DNA from: Scandinavium sp002470465 | Lineage (GTDB): Bacteria; Pseudomonadota; Gammaproteobacteria; Enterobacterales; Enterobacteriaceae | Direction: 5' to 3' | Assembly (NCBI RefSeq): GCF_040750395.1 | Contig: NZ_JBFLVD010000006.1 | Span: forward strand, 137,032-201,031 | DNA length: 64,000 bases | Shown: piece after piece, positions 1 to 9,016 of the stretch | Position numbering within the stretch: position 1 is the stretch's first letter | Layout of the letters: every line of letters begins with the position of its first letter | Translations under genes and position numbers: made by a program | The notes under the pieces: model-generated | What the model was told of the DNA's origin: nothing | The model's database searches: none | Seen by the model: the letters and a program-made list of their open reading frames with translations, nothing else

Positions 1-672
1 ATTGGCCTGCTGCGTCCGCTGACGCCGCGCCTCTATTCCATTGCCTCTTCTCAGGCAGAAGTGGAAACCGAAGTGCACGTGACCGTTGGCGTGGTGCGTT
101 ACGACATCGAAGGCCGTGCCCGCGCGGGCGGTGCCTCCAGCTTCCTCGCCGATCGCCTGGAAGAAGATGGCGAAGTGCGCGTCTTCATCGAGCATAACGA
201 CAACTTCCGTCTGCCCGCTAACCCGGAAACGCCGGTCATCATGATTGGTCCTGGCACCGGCATCGCGCCGTTCCGTTCCTTTATGCAGCAGCGTGCAGCC
301 GACGGCGCGGAAGGGAAAAACTGGCTGTTCTTCGGTAACCCGCATTTCACCGACGATTTCCTCTATCAGGTGGAGTGGCAGCGCTATGTAAAAGAAGGCG
401 TCCTGACAAAAATCGATCTGGCCTGGTCCAGAGATCAAAAAGAAAAAGTCTACGTACAGGACAAACTGCGCCAGCAGGGCGCGGAGCTGTGGCGCTGGAT
501 CAATGACGGTGCCCATATTTATGTCTGTGGCGACGCCAATCGCATGGCGAAGGACGTTGAGCAGGCTTTGCTGGAAGTGATTGCTGAATTCGGCGCGATG
601 GATGCTGAAGCGGCAGACGACTATTTAAGTGAGCTGCGCGTAGAGCGCCGCTATCAGCGAGATGTCTACTAA
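1..672 (+). CDS. cysJ: Sulfite reductase flavoprotein alpha subunit, C-terminal part (truncated by window edge)
   Basis: The reading frame is open from base 1 and ends at TAA 670-672, so only the last 223 residues are present. CysJ takes electrons from NADPH through FAD and FMN to the CysI hemoprotein in cytoplasmic assimilatory sulfite reduction. The visible part is the ferredoxin-reductase-like module: RLYSIASS FAD-contact motif near the edge, GPGTGIAPFR pyridine-nucleotide motif, and the C-terminal RDVY end typical of this family. The stop overlaps the cysI start by one base, so the two subunits are translationally coupled. Confidence 0.97.
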   Translation: MGLLRPLTPRLYSIASSQAEVETEVHVTVGVVRYDIEGRARAGGASSFLADRLEEDGEVRVFIEHNDNFRLPANPETPVIMIGPGTGIAPFRSFMQQRAADGAEGKNWLFFGNPHFTDDFLYQVEWQRYVKEGVLTKIDLAWSRDQKEKVYVQDKLRQQGAELWRWINDGAHIYVCGDANRMAKDVEQALLEVIAEFGAMDAEAADDYLSELRVERRYQRDVY

Positions 673-2384
673 TGAGCGAAAAACACCCGGGCCCTTTAGT
701 GGTCGAAGGCAAACTGTCGGACGCCGAGCGTCTGAAAAAAGAGAGCAATTACCTGCGCGGCACCATTGCTGAGGATCTGCATGACGGCCTGACGGGCGGC
801 TTCAACGGCGATAACTTTCTGCTGATCCGCTTCCACGGCATGTACCAGCAGGACGATCGCGATATCCGCGCCGAACGTGCTGAACAGAAGCTGGAGCCGC
901 GTCATGCGATGATGCTGCGCTGTCGCCTGCCGGGTGGGATCATCACCACCAAGCAGTGGCAGTCGATCGACAAGTTTGCTGAAAACAACACCCTTTACGG
1001 CAGCATCCGTCTGACCAACCGCCAGACGTTCCAGTTTCACGGCATCCTGAAGAAGAACGTGAAACCGGCACACCAGATGCTGCATGAAGTGGGGCTGGAT
1101 GCGCTGGCAACGGCGAATGACGTGAACCGCAACGTGCTTTGTACATCGAACCCGATTGAGTCTGAACTGCATGCCGAAGCCTACGAGTGGGCGAAAAAAC
1201 TCTCTGAGCATCTGCTGCCACGTACGCGAGCGTACGCGGAGATCTGGCACGATCAGGAAAAGGTTGCCACTACGGACGAAGAACCGATCCTCGGCGAAAC
1301 CTATCTGCCGCGTAAGTTCAAAACGACGGTAGTGATCCCGCCGCAAAACGACGTGGATCTGCATGCCAACGATATGAACTTCGTGGCGGTCGCAGAGAAC
1401 GGCAAGCTGATTGGCTTCAACCTGCTGGTAGGCGGCGGGCTGTCTATTGAACACGGCAACAAGAAAACCTACGCCCGCACCGCGAGCGAGTTTGGTTTCC
1501 TGCCGCTGGAGCATACGCTGGCCGTGGCCGAAGCGGTTGTTACCACTCAGCGCGACTGGGGCAACCGTACCGACCGTAAAAACGCCAAAACCAAATACAC
1601 GCTGGAGCGCGTCGGCGTGGACGTGTTTAAAGCTGAGGTTGAGCGGCGTGCGGGCATGAAGTTCGCGCCAATTCGCCCGTATGAATTTACCGGCCGCGGC
1701 GATCGCATCGGCTGGGTGAAAGGCATCGACAATAAATGGCATCTGACGCTGTTTATTGAAAACGGTCGTATTCTGGACTATCCGGACCGTCCGCTGAAAA
1801 CGGGTCTGCTGGAGATTGCGAAGATCCACAAAGGTGATTTCCGCCTGACCGCCAACCAGAACCTGATCGTTGCGGGCGTGCCGGAAAGCCAGAAGGCGAA
1901 GATTGAAAAGCTCGCCCAGGATCACGGCCTGATGAACGCCGTGAAGCCGCAGCGCGAAAACTCCATGGCCTGCGTCTCCTTCCCGACCTGTCCGCTGGCG
2001 ATGGCGGAAGCCGAGCGCTTCCTGCCGTCATTCGTCGACAAAGTGGAAGCGGTGATGGCGCGCCATGGCGTGGGTGAGGAGCATATCGTTCTGCGCGTGA
2101 CGGGCTGCCCGAACGGCTGTGGCCGTGCGCTGCTGGCTGAGCTGGGGCTGGTGGGCAAAGCGCCAGGGCGCTATAACCTGCACATTGGCGGCAACCGCAT
2201 GGGCACGCGTATTCCGCGCATGTACCGCGAGAACATTACCGAATCAGAAATTCTCGACTCTGTGGACGAGCTGGTTGCCCGCTGGGCGAAGGAGCGCGAC
2301 GCCAACGAAGGCTTCGGCGACTTCACCGTGCGCGCGGGGATTGTCCGTCCGGTGCTCGATCCGGCCCGGGATTTCTGGGAATAA
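672..2384 (+). CDS. cysI: Sulfite reductase hemoprotein beta subunit
   Basis: CysI reduces sulfite to sulfide with six electrons at a siroheme coupled to a 4Fe-4S cluster. The protein has 570 residues, the usual length. The four cluster/siroheme cysteines are visible: C434 and C440 in CVSFPTC, and C479 and C483 in CPNGC. The ATG overlaps the cysJ stop, and cysH follows after about 97 bases that hold a REP element. The siroheme it needs is probably supplied by the cysG copy at 4,596, part of a separate cys operon downstream. Confidence 0.98.
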   Translation: MSEKHPGPLVVEGKLSDAERLKKESNYLRGTIAEDLHDGLTGGFNGDNFLLIRFHGMYQQDDRDIRAERAEQKLEPRHAMMLRCRLPGGIITTKQWQSIDKFAENNTLYGSIRLTNRQTFQFHGILKKNVKPAHQMLHEVGLDALATANDVNRNVLCTSNPIESELHAEAYEWAKKLSEHLLPRTRAYAEIWHDQEKVATTDEEPILGETYLPRKFKTTVVIPPQNDVDLHANDMNFVAVAENGKLIGFNLLVGGGLSIEHGNKKTYARTASEFGFLPLEHTLAVAEAVVTTQRDWGNRTDRKNAKTKYTLERVGVDVFKAEVERRAGMKFAPIRPYEFTGRGDRIGWVKGIDNKWHLTLFIENGRILDYPDRPLKTGLLEIAKIHKGDFRLTANQNLIVAGVPESQKAKIEKLAQDHGLMNAVKPQRENSMACVSFPTCPLAMAEAERFLPSFVDKVEAVMARHGVGEEHIVLRVTGCPNGCGRALLAELGLVGKAPGRYNLHIGGNRMGTRIPRMYRENITESEILDSVDELVARWAKERDANEGFGDFTVRAGIVRPVLDPARDFWE

Positions 2385-2392
2385 CGTTTTAA

Positions 2393-2460
2393 CGCCCGGT
2401 GGCGCTGCGCTTACCGGGCCTACGTTTTTGTAGGTCGGGCAAACGCAGTGCCGCCCGACA
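2393..2460. repeat. REP/BIME-type palindromic repeat between cysI and cysH
   Basis: Two facing copies of a GC-rich palindromic unit (GCCCGGTGGCG...CCGGGCCTAC and GTAGGTCGGGC...GCCGCCCGAC) form a paired REP structure. Similar units recur at 3,222, 15,832, 37,027, 39,428 and 49,863. REP units in enterobacteria can stabilise upstream mRNA or bind gyrase; that role here is inference. Confidence 0.8.
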
Positions 2461-2481
2461 AAACAGGCAAACGAGGTCTCT

Positions 2482-3216
2482 ATGTCCGTACTCGATCTGA
2501 ACGCCCTTAATGCATTACCCAAAGTCGAACGCGTGCTCGCGCTGGCGGAAACCAACGGTCAGCTGGAAAAGCTGAGCGCTGAAGAGCGTGTCGCCTGGGC
2601 GCTGGAAAATCTGCCGGGCGAGTATGTGCTTTCCTCAAGCTTCGGCATTCAGGCGGCAGTGAGTCTGCATCTGGTGAACCAGCTGCGTCCGGACATCCCG
2701 GTTATTCTCACCGACACTGGCTATCTCTTTCCGGAGACGTATCAGTTTATTGACGAGCTGACCGACAAGCTGAAGCTCAACCTGAAGATTTATCGCGCTG
2801 AGCAAAGCCCGGCGTGGCAGGAAGCACGCTACGGCAAGCTGTGGGAGCAGGGCGTTGAGGGCATTGAGCAATACAATGAGATCAACAAAGTCGAGCCGAT
2901 GAACCGGGCGTTAAAAGAGTTGAATGCGCAGACCTGGTTTGCGGGCCTGCGTCGTGAACAGTCCGGCAGCCGCGCGAATTTACCTGTGCTCGCGATTCAG
3001 CGAGGCGTCTTTAAAATCTTGCCAATCATCGACTGGGATAACCGAACGGTTTACCAGTATCTGCAAAAGCACGGCCTGAAATACCACCCGCTGTGGGATC
3101 AGGGCTATCTTTCCGTCGGCGATACCCACACCACCCGTAAATGGGAGCCGGGCATGGCAGAAGAAGAAACACGCTTTTTTGGGCTTAAACGTGAATGCGG
3201 GTTGCACGAAGGGTGA
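2482..3216 (+). CDS. cysH: Phosphoadenosine phosphosulfate (PAPS) reductase
   Basis: CysH reduces PAPS to sulfite and adenosine 3',5'-bisphosphate with thioredoxin. The 244-residue length fits the enterobacterial enzyme. The PP-loop-like SSSFG motif is near residue 52, and the catalytic cysteine is C239 in the C-terminal ECGLHEG tail. The paired cysteines of APS reductases that hold a 4Fe-4S cluster are absent, which indicates PAPS specificity. It is the last gene of cysJIH and converges on iap. The cas/CRISPR genes that follow cysH in E. coli are not here. Confidence 0.97.
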   Translation: MSVLDLNALNALPKVERVLALAETNGQLEKLSAEERVAWALENLPGEYVLSSSFGIQAAVSLHLVNQLRPDIPVILTDTGYLFPETYQFIDELTDKLKLNLKIYRAEQSPAWQEARYGKLWEQGVEGIEQYNEINKVEPMNRALKELNAQTWFAGLRREQSGSRANLPVLAIQRGVFKILPIIDWDNRTVYQYLQKHGLKYHPLWDQGYLSVGDTHTTRKWEPGMAEEETRFFGLKRECGLHEG

Positions 3217-3221
3217 TGTTT

Positions 3222-3294
3222 TGCCGGGCGGCGCTCTGTTTGCCCGGCCTACAAAACCCGTAGGCCCGGTAAGGCGTAAGCCGCCACCGGGCAA
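3222..3294. repeat. REP/BIME-type repeat between convergent cysH and iap
   Basis: Inverted units TGCCGGGCGGCG...GCCCGGCCTAC and GTAGGCCCGGTAAGGCG...CCACCGGGCA form a paired palindrome in the short gap between two convergent genes. It may act as a bidirectional transcription boundary. No CRISPR repeat is present. Confidence 0.8.
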
Positions 3295-3314
3295 TCAGTG
3301 AAGCCGGAAGAGAT

Positions 3315-4358
3315 TTAGCCTTTCTTCGCCTTTGCCAGCTCTTTCACCAAAGGCAGCATGATTTTCACCACGTCGCGCCCGCGGTGCTCGATGCGACCCG
3401 GCAGGGCTTTATCGATGTATTGTTGGTTGTCGAGGCGGACGTTATGCCAGCTGGTGCCATCAGGGAAAGCGTGGCTTTTAGCGCGCTGCTGGAAGCCGTC
3501 TTTTTTGCCAAGTAACCAGTTGGTCGCTTCAACGGAGAGGACCGGAATGCCTGCCTGATCGAAAACGGCCGCGTCATTGCAGCATCCGGTGCCTTTCGGG
3601 AAGCTGGCGTTGAGGCCTGGGTTCATGGCAGCCTGAATACCGTGGCTGCGAGCGATGCTTATCGCCCGGTCACGCGTCAGTTTACGCACGGAGGCCGGCG
3701 TGGATTTCCCGCTGTTAAAATAGAGCTTATCGCCTACCACCAGGTTATCGAGATTAATAACCAGCAGGGTGTTTTTCCTTTCCCCGGCGCTCATGCGCGA
3801 CAGCAGATTGTCGGCACCCAGCTTGCCTTCTTCTTCCCCGCTGGTGGCGACAAAGCGAATGCCGTATTGGGTGGGAATGTCCTTCAGGCGCTCTGCCAGC
3901 TCCAGCATCACGCCAACGCCCATCGCATTATCGTCAATGCCCTGCAGCGTCAGGCCGCCAAGGTTGTTTTCCGTGTCGGCATCGCTGTGCGGCGCGTAGG
4001 TGTCGAGATGCGCCATCACGATAATTTGCTGACTGGCTTTTCCTTCGTGGGCGGCGATCACCGTACTGCCGGTGATTTTGTGCCAGTTCTGACGTTTATC
4101 TTTGCTGGTATAAATAAAGCGGCTGGTAAAGGTGCGGATATCGCTTTCGTAACCCATCTGCGCGAACTGCTGACGCACGTAATCCGCTGAGAGCATCTCT
4201 GCCGGGCTACCGGTCATACGGCCGGGAAAATAGGTCGCGATATAGCGGGCCTGCTGGTTGGCAATGTTACCAACGGGAAGCGATGCGGCAAAAACGGGAG
4301 CCGTTAAACATGCGCCTAACGCCAGAGGAAAGAGGCGGCGGCACAAGGCGGAAAACAT
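3315..4358 (-). CDS. iap: Alkaline phosphatase isozyme conversion aminopeptidase (M28 family)
   Basis: Iap is an exported zinc aminopeptidase that trims the N-terminal arginine of alkaline phosphatase in the E. coli periplasm. The 347-residue protein begins with a cleavable signal peptide (about residues 1-24, ending near PVFAAS). It carries the M28 di-zinc signature: MAHLDTY (His-x-Asp), the GIDDNAMG aspartate, and SGEEEG with the general-base/ligand glutamates. It faces cysH and is transcribed divergently from the cysGDNC operon, as iap and cysDNC are in E. coli. Confidence 0.93.
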   Translation of the reverse strand: MFSALCRRLFPLALGACLTAPVFAASLPVGNIANQQARYIATYFPGRMTGSPAEMLSADYVRQQFAQMGYESDIRTFTSRFIYTSKDKRQNWHKITGSTVIAAHEGKASQQIIVMAHLDTYAPHSDADTENNLGGLTLQGIDDNAMGVGVMLELAERLKDIPTQYGIRFVATSGEEEGKLGADNLLSRMSAGERKNTLLVINLDNLVVGDKLYFNSGKSTPASVRKLTRDRAISIARSHGIQAAMNPGLNASFPKGTGCCNDAAVFDQAGIPVLSVEATNWLLGKKDGFQQRAKSHAFPDGTSWHNVRLDNQQYIDKALPGRIEHRGRDVVKIMLPLVKELAKAKKG

Positions 4359-4495
4359 AGTGTGTCCTTACGTCAGGGCAAAATAATAAACCGTTCTAGT
4401 ATGAAACTGTGACCGATTTAACACAATTTCATTTCTTCTTAAACGGATGAAATAAGCCGCGTTAAGCACTTTTTGGCATTTGCATTTCCGGGGTG

Positions 4496-4561
4496 TTATT
4501 CCTTTGCGGAACTACTCATTCCATTTCGTAATTTCATTTGCTCAGAGCCTCCCCCTATAGT
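4496..4561 (+). promoter_or_regulatory. Candidate CysB-type activator site and promoter of cysGDNC
   Basis: The 237-base gap between iap and cysG holds an imperfect inverted repeat, ATTCC-N5-GGAAC (4498-4512). It is followed by a weak -35-like TTTCAT (4532-4537) and a -10-like TATAGT (4556-4561). cys operons are activated by CysB with acetylserine, and a weak -35 with upstream repeats fits that. The assignment is inference from position; no strict CysB consensus exists to match. Confidence 0.35.
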
Positions 4562-4595
4562 CCCCCTATGCTGAATGTAACTGAGTTGTAGCGCT

Positions 4596-6011
4596 GTGGA
4601 CTATTTACCTCTCTTTGCCACTTTGAAAGGCCGCCCTGTTCTGGTGATCGGCGGCGGTGACGTGGCGGCCCGAAAAATCCTCCTGCTGCGGCGGGCCGGG
4701 GCAGAGGTGCGTCTGGTGGCGCGACAGCTCTGTGCAGAACTCAGCGAACAGGTTAACGAGCAGGCCATTGTCTGGCTTGCTGAAGAATTCGATGAAACGC
4801 AGATTGATCCGGTGTTTCTGGTGATTGCCGCCACCGACGATCGTGAGCTGAACCAGCGCGTCTATGAGGCGGCTAACGCCCGCCAGCGGCTGGTGAACGT
4901 TGTCGATAATCAGCCGCTGTGCTCCTTTATCTTCCCGTCGATTGTCGACAGATCGCCTTTACTGGTGGCGATCTCTTCCGGCGGCACCGCGCCCGTGCTG
5001 GCGCGCCTGCTGCGCGAAAAAATTGAAGCGTTGTTGCCAACAAGCCTTGGGCGAATGGCGCAGAAGGCGAGCTTCTGGCGACACCATATTCAGACGCGTT
5101 TGCAGACGGTTGCGGAACGTCGCCGCTTCTGGGAGCGCGTGTTCACGGGGCGGTTTGCCAGCCTGATGGTGGCCGGGAATGAAGCGGCGGCTCAGCAGGC
5201 GCTGGAGGATGAGCTGAATCAGCCTGAACGCAAAATTGGTGAAATCGTATTGGTTGGCGCGGGCCCGGGCGATGCAGGTCTGCTGACGCTGCGCGGCTTG
5301 CAGGTGATTCAGCAGGCTGACGTCGTGTTTTACGACCATCTGGTCAGCGAAGGCGTGCGGGAGCTGGTGCGGCGTGATGCGGAGATGATCTGCGTCGGCA
5401 AACGTGCAGGCACCCACAGCGTCCCGCAGCATGAGACCAACCGGATGCTGGTGGAAGCGGCGCAGGCAGGAAAAAACGTGGTGCGCCTGAAGGGCGGCGA
5501 TCCGTTTATTTTTGGCCGCGGCGGAGAAGAGTTACAGGCTGCCGCCGAAGCCGGCATTCCTTTTCAGGTCGTGCCGGGCGTCACGGCAGCAGCAGGGGCC
5601 ACGGCTTATGCCGGGATCCCGCTGACCCATCGCGATTTCGCCCAGAGCGTGACCTTTGTTACCGGACATTACAAAGCCGACAGCACCCCGTTTGACTGGG
5701 CACAGCTGGCACAGAGCCGCCAGACGCTGGCTATCTATATGGGCACCATGAAGGCGGCTGAAATCAGCCAGCAGCTTATTCAGCACGGGCGAGATAGCCT
5801 GACGCCGGTGGCGGTGATCAGCCGCGGTACCCGGGCCGATCAGCAGGTGACCGTCGGCACCTTACAACAACTCGAAAGCCTCGCGAAAGATGCCCCAATG
5901 CCAGCGCTGCTGGTGGTGGGTGAAGTGGTGCAGCTGCATCATCAACTTGCCTGGTTTCAACACAACCTACAGCAGGAGGGATTCAACTCTTCTGTGGTGA
6001 ATCTGGTTTAA
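4596..6011 (+). CDS. cysG: Siroheme synthase (multifunctional CysG), copy linked to sulfate activation genes
   Basis: CysG turns uroporphyrinogen III into siroheme: SAM-dependent C2/C7 methylation, NAD-dependent precorrin-2 oxidation and iron chelation. The protein has 471 residues. The N-terminal half has the dinucleotide loop VIGGGDVAARK, catalytic-type D104 in NVVDNQ and the phosphoserine site S128 in ISSGG. The C-terminal half has the methyltransferase motifs GAGPGDAGLLT, RLKGGDPFIFGRGGEE and IPLTHRD. The start is GTG. It ends 9 bases before cysD. The sequence diverges clearly from E. coli CysG of the nirBDC locus, so this is probably a second, sulfate-dedicated copy. Confidence 0.93.
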   Translation: MDYLPLFATLKGRPVLVIGGGDVAARKILLLRRAGAEVRLVARQLCAELSEQVNEQAIVWLAEEFDETQIDPVFLVIAATDDRELNQRVYEAANARQRLVNVVDNQPLCSFIFPSIVDRSPLLVAISSGGTAPVLARLLREKIEALLPTSLGRMAQKASFWRHHIQTRLQTVAERRRFWERVFTGRFASLMVAGNEAAAQQALEDELNQPERKIGEIVLVGAGPGDAGLLTLRGLQVIQQADVVFYDHLVSEGVRELVRRDAEMICVGKRAGTHSVPQHETNRMLVEAAQAGKNVVRLKGGDPFIFGRGGEELQAAAEAGIPFQVVPGVTAAAGATAYAGIPLTHRDFAQSVTFVTGHYKADSTPFDWAQLAQSRQTLAIYMGTMKAAEISQQLIQHGRDSLTPVAVISRGTRADQQVTVGTLQQLESLAKDAPMPALLVVGEVVQLHHQLAWFQHNLQQEGFNSSVVNLV

Positions 6012-6020
6012 GGAACGGTT

Positions 6021-6929
6021 ATGGACCAAAAACGACTCACTCACCTGCGGCAGCTGGAGGCGGAAAGCATCCATATCATCCGCGAGGTGGCAGCAGAATT
6101 CTCCAACCCGGTGATGATGTACTCCATCGGCAAAGACTCCAGCGTGATGCTGCACCTGGCGCGTAAGGCGTTCTATCCGGGAACCCTGCCGTTCCCGCTG
6201 CTGCACGTGGATACGGGCTGGAAATTCCGTGAGATGTACGAGTTCCGCGACCGTACCGCCAAAGCCTATGGCTGTGAGCTGCTGGTGCATAAAAACCCGG
6301 AAGGCGTGGCGATGGGCATTAACCCGTTTGTCCACGGCAGCGCCAAGCACACCGATATCATGAAGACCGAAGGTCTGAAGCAGGCGCTGAACAAATATGG
6401 CTTTGATGCCGCGTTCGGCGGGGCACGCCGCGACGAAGAGAAGTCCCGCGCCAAAGAGCGAATCTACTCCTTCCGCGATCGCTTCCATCGCTGGGATCCG
6501 AAAAATCAGCGTCCTGAGCTGTGGCACAACTACAACGGTCAGATTAACAAAGGCGAAAGCATTCGCGTCTTCCCGCTCTCTAACTGGACCGAGCTGGATA
6601 TCTGGCAGTATATCTATCTGGAAAATATTGAAATTGTTCCACTGTATCTGGCCGCACCGCGCCCGGTGCTGGAGCGCGACGGGATGCTGATGATGATCGA
6701 CGACGATCGCATCGATTTACAGCCGGGCGAGGTGATCAAGCAGCGTATGGTGCGTTTCCGTACGCTGGGCTGCTGGCCGCTCACCGGTGCGGTGGAGTCC
6801 GAAGCGCAGACGTTACCGGAAATTATTGAAGAGATGCTGGTGTCGACCACCAGTGAACGACAGGGTCGCGTGATTGACCGCGACCAGGCAGGCTCCATGG
6901 AGCTGAAGAAACGCCAGGGTTATTTCTAA
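6021..6929 (+). CDS. cysD: Sulfate adenylyltransferase subunit 2
   Basis: CysD is the catalytic subunit of ATP sulfurylase and forms adenosine 5'-phosphosulfate from ATP and sulfate, driven by GTP hydrolysis in CysN. The 302-residue length is standard. The adenylate PP-loop SIGKDSS lies at residues 35-41, and RRDEEKSRAKER and GCWPLTGAVES are conserved blocks. A strong AAGGAA ribosome site precedes the ATG. The gene lies between cysG and cysN with gaps under 12 bases, which indicates a single transcript. Confidence 0.98.
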   Translation: MDQKRLTHLRQLEAESIHIIREVAAEFSNPVMMYSIGKDSSVMLHLARKAFYPGTLPFPLLHVDTGWKFREMYEFRDRTAKAYGCELLVHKNPEGVAMGINPFVHGSAKHTDIMKTEGLKQALNKYGFDAAFGGARRDEEKSRAKERIYSFRDRFHRWDPKNQRPELWHNYNGQINKGESIRVFPLSNWTELDIWQYIYLENIEIVPLYLAAPRPVLERDGMLMMIDDDRIDLQPGEVIKQRMVRFRTLGCWPLTGAVESEAQTLPEIIEEMLVSTTSERQGRVIDRDQAGSMELKKRQGYF

Positions 6930-6938
6930 GGAGCCGCC

Positions 6939-8369
6939 ATGAACACAACGATTGCACAACAGATTGCCGATGAAGGCGGCGTGGAAGCGTATCTGCACGC
7001 CCAGCAGCACAAAAGCCTGCTGCGTTTCCTGACCTGCGGCAGCGTGGATGACGGCAAAAGTACGCTGATTGGTCGCCTGCTGCACGATACCCGCCAGATT
7101 TATGAAGATCAGCTCTCTTCGCTGCACAATGACAGCAAGCGTCACGGTACTCAGGGCGAAAAGCTCGATCTGGCACTGCTGGTAGATGGGCTCCAGGCCG
7201 AGCGCGAGCAGGGCATCACCATTGACGTGGCGTATCGCTACTTCTCTACCGAAAAGCGCAAGTTCATCATCGCGGACACCCCGGGCCACGAACAGTACAC
7301 CCGCAATATGGCGACCGGTGCGTCCACCTGCGATCTCGCTATCCTGCTGATGGACGCGCGTAAAGGCGTGCTCGATCAAACTCGTCGTCACAGCTTCATT
7401 TCCACATTGCTGGGCATTAAGCATCTGGTGGTGGCGGTGAACAAAATGGATCTCGTTGGCTATAGCGAAGAGACGTTCAATGAGATCCGCGAAGCTTATC
7501 TGACCTTTGCAGAGCAGCTGCCAGGCGAGCTGGACATTCGTTTCGTACCGCTGTCGGCACTGGAAGGGGATAACGTCGCCAGCCAGAGCGAAAAAATGCC
7601 GTGGTACAGCGGCCCGACGCTGCTTGAAGTGCTGGAAACCGTGCAGATTCAGCGCGTGGTGGAAAGCCAGCCGCTGCGCTTCCCGGTGCAGTATGTCAAC
7701 CGTCCGAATCTCGACTTTCGCGGCTTCTCCGGGACGCTTGCGTCCGGTACGGTCACCGTCGGCCAGCGTGTGAAAGTGCTGCCGTCGGGCGTGGAATCCG
7801 CCGTGGCGCGTATCGTCACTTTTGACGGCGATCTGCAACAGGCAGCCGCCGGGGAAGCGATCACCCTGGTGCTGAAGGATGAAATCGACATCAGTCGCGG
7901 TGATCTGCTGGTGGACGTCAGCGAAACGCTGCCTGCCGTGCAAAGCGCCAGCGTGGACGTAGTGTGGATGGCTGAACAGCCACTGCAGCCGGGTCAGAGT
8001 TATGAAATTAAAATTGCCGGGAAGAAAACCCGCGCGCGCGTAGACGGCATTCAGTATCAGGTGGATATCAATAACCTGACCCAGCGCGAAGTGACCAGCC
8101 TGCCGCTGAACGGCATTGGCCTGGTGGATTTGACCTTCGATGAACCGCTGGTGCTGGATAAGTATCAGCAAAACCCGGTGACCGGCGGGCTTATCTTTAT
8201 CGATCGCCTGAGCAACGTGACGGTCGGTGCCGGGATGGTACGTGAGCCGCAGCAGCAGAGCACAGCGGCAGGCAGCAGTGAATTCAGCGCCTTTGAGCTG
8301 GAGCTGAACGCGCTGGTGCGTAAGCACTTCCCGCACTGGGGCGCACGCGATCTGCTGGGAGGCCAGTGA
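6939..8369 (+). CDS. cysN: Sulfate adenylyltransferase subunit 1 (GTPase)
   Basis: CysN is the translation-factor-like GTPase that powers APS synthesis by CysD. The 476-residue protein shows the G1 loop GSVDDGKST at residues 34-42, the G3 motif DTPGHEQY and the G4 motif NKMD, followed by elongation-factor-type beta-barrel domains. Its TGA stop overlaps the cysC ATG by one base. A CysC-like kinase domain is not fused to it, unlike the NodQ-type proteins. Confidence 0.98.
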   Translation: MNTTIAQQIADEGGVEAYLHAQQHKSLLRFLTCGSVDDGKSTLIGRLLHDTRQIYEDQLSSLHNDSKRHGTQGEKLDLALLVDGLQAEREQGITIDVAYRYFSTEKRKFIIADTPGHEQYTRNMATGASTCDLAILLMDARKGVLDQTRRHSFISTLLGIKHLVVAVNKMDLVGYSEETFNEIREAYLTFAEQLPGELDIRFVPLSALEGDNVASQSEKMPWYSGPTLLEVLETVQIQRVVESQPLRFPVQYVNRPNLDFRGFSGTLASGTVTVGQRVKVLPSGVESAVARIVTFDGDLQQAAAGEAITLVLKDEIDISRGDLLVDVSETLPAVQSASVDVVWMAEQPLQPGQSYEIKIAGKKTRARVDGIQYQVDINNLTQREVTSLPLNGIGLVDLTFDEPLVLDKYQQNPVTGGLIFIDRLSNVTVGAGMVREPQQQSTAAGSSEFSAFELELNALVRKHFPHWGARDLLGGQ

Positions 8370-8974
8370 TGGCGCAGCATGACGAAAACGTCGTCTGGCA
8401 CGCCCATCCCGTAACGCCGTCTCAGCGCGAACAGCACCACGGGCATCGCGGAGTTGTGCTGTGGTTTACCGGGCTTTCGGGCTCGGGAAAATCTACGGTC
8501 GCCGGGGCGCTGGAAGAGGCGCTGCATGAGCTTGGCGTCAGCACTTATCTGCTGGATGGCGATAATGTGCGTCACGGCCTGTGCAGCGATTTGGGCTTCA
8601 GCGATGACGATCGCAAAGAGAACATTCGCCGCGTTGGGGAAGTTGCAAAGCTGATGGTGGAGGCGGGGCTGGTCGTGTTGACCGCCTTTATCTCTCCGCA
8701 CCGTGCGGAAAGGCAGATGGTACGGGATCGTGTAGGAGAAGGGCGTTTTATCGAAGTGTTCGTCGACACGCCGCTGGCCGTATGCGAAACCCGCGATCCG
8801 AAAGGCCTGTATAAGAAAGCCCGCGCCGGTGAACTGCGTAATTTCACCGGCATTGACTCGGTTTATGAAGCCCCGGAAAAGGCAGATATTCACCTCAATG
8901 GCGAACAATTGGTAACAAATTTGGTTAACCAATTATTAGACCTGCTGAGACAGGGCGATATTATCAGATCCTGA
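8369..8974 (+). CDS. cysC: Adenylylsulfate (APS) kinase
   Basis: CysC phosphorylates APS at the 3' position to PAPS, the substrate of CysH. The 201-residue protein has the Walker A loop GLSGSGKS (residues 35-42) and the FISPHR block with the phosphoacceptor serine. A GTG three bases upstream is possible, but the ATG at 8369 gives the length and N-terminus of the E. coli protein. It is the last gene of cysGDNC; a GC-rich hairpin follows at 8,980. Confidence 0.98.
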   Translation: MAQHDENVVWHAHPVTPSQREQHHGHRGVVLWFTGLSGSGKSTVAGALEEALHELGVSTYLLDGDNVRHGLCSDLGFSDDDRKENIRRVGEVAKLMVEAGLVVLTAFISPHRAERQMVRDRVGEGRFIEVFVDTPLAVCETRDPKGLYKKARAGELRNFTGIDSVYEAPEKADIHLNGEQLVTNLVNQLLDLLRQGDIIRS

Positions 8975-8979
8975 GACCG

Positions 8980-8995
8980 GGCCGGTTTTCCGGCC
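8980..8995 (+). terminator. GC-rich hairpin after cysC
   Basis: Perfect inverted repeat GGCCGG-TTTT-CCGGCC directly behind the cysC stop. There is no long T tract, so it may attenuate rather than stop transcription into ygbE. Confidence 0.45.
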
Positions 8996-9016
8996 AGTCA
9001 GGAAACAGGATTTGAT

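Noticed and set aside
6813..8336. 507-codon open frame opposite cysN
   Set aside because: It is antisense to cysN, which carries all GTPase motifs; the reverse frame is an artefact of codon bias.
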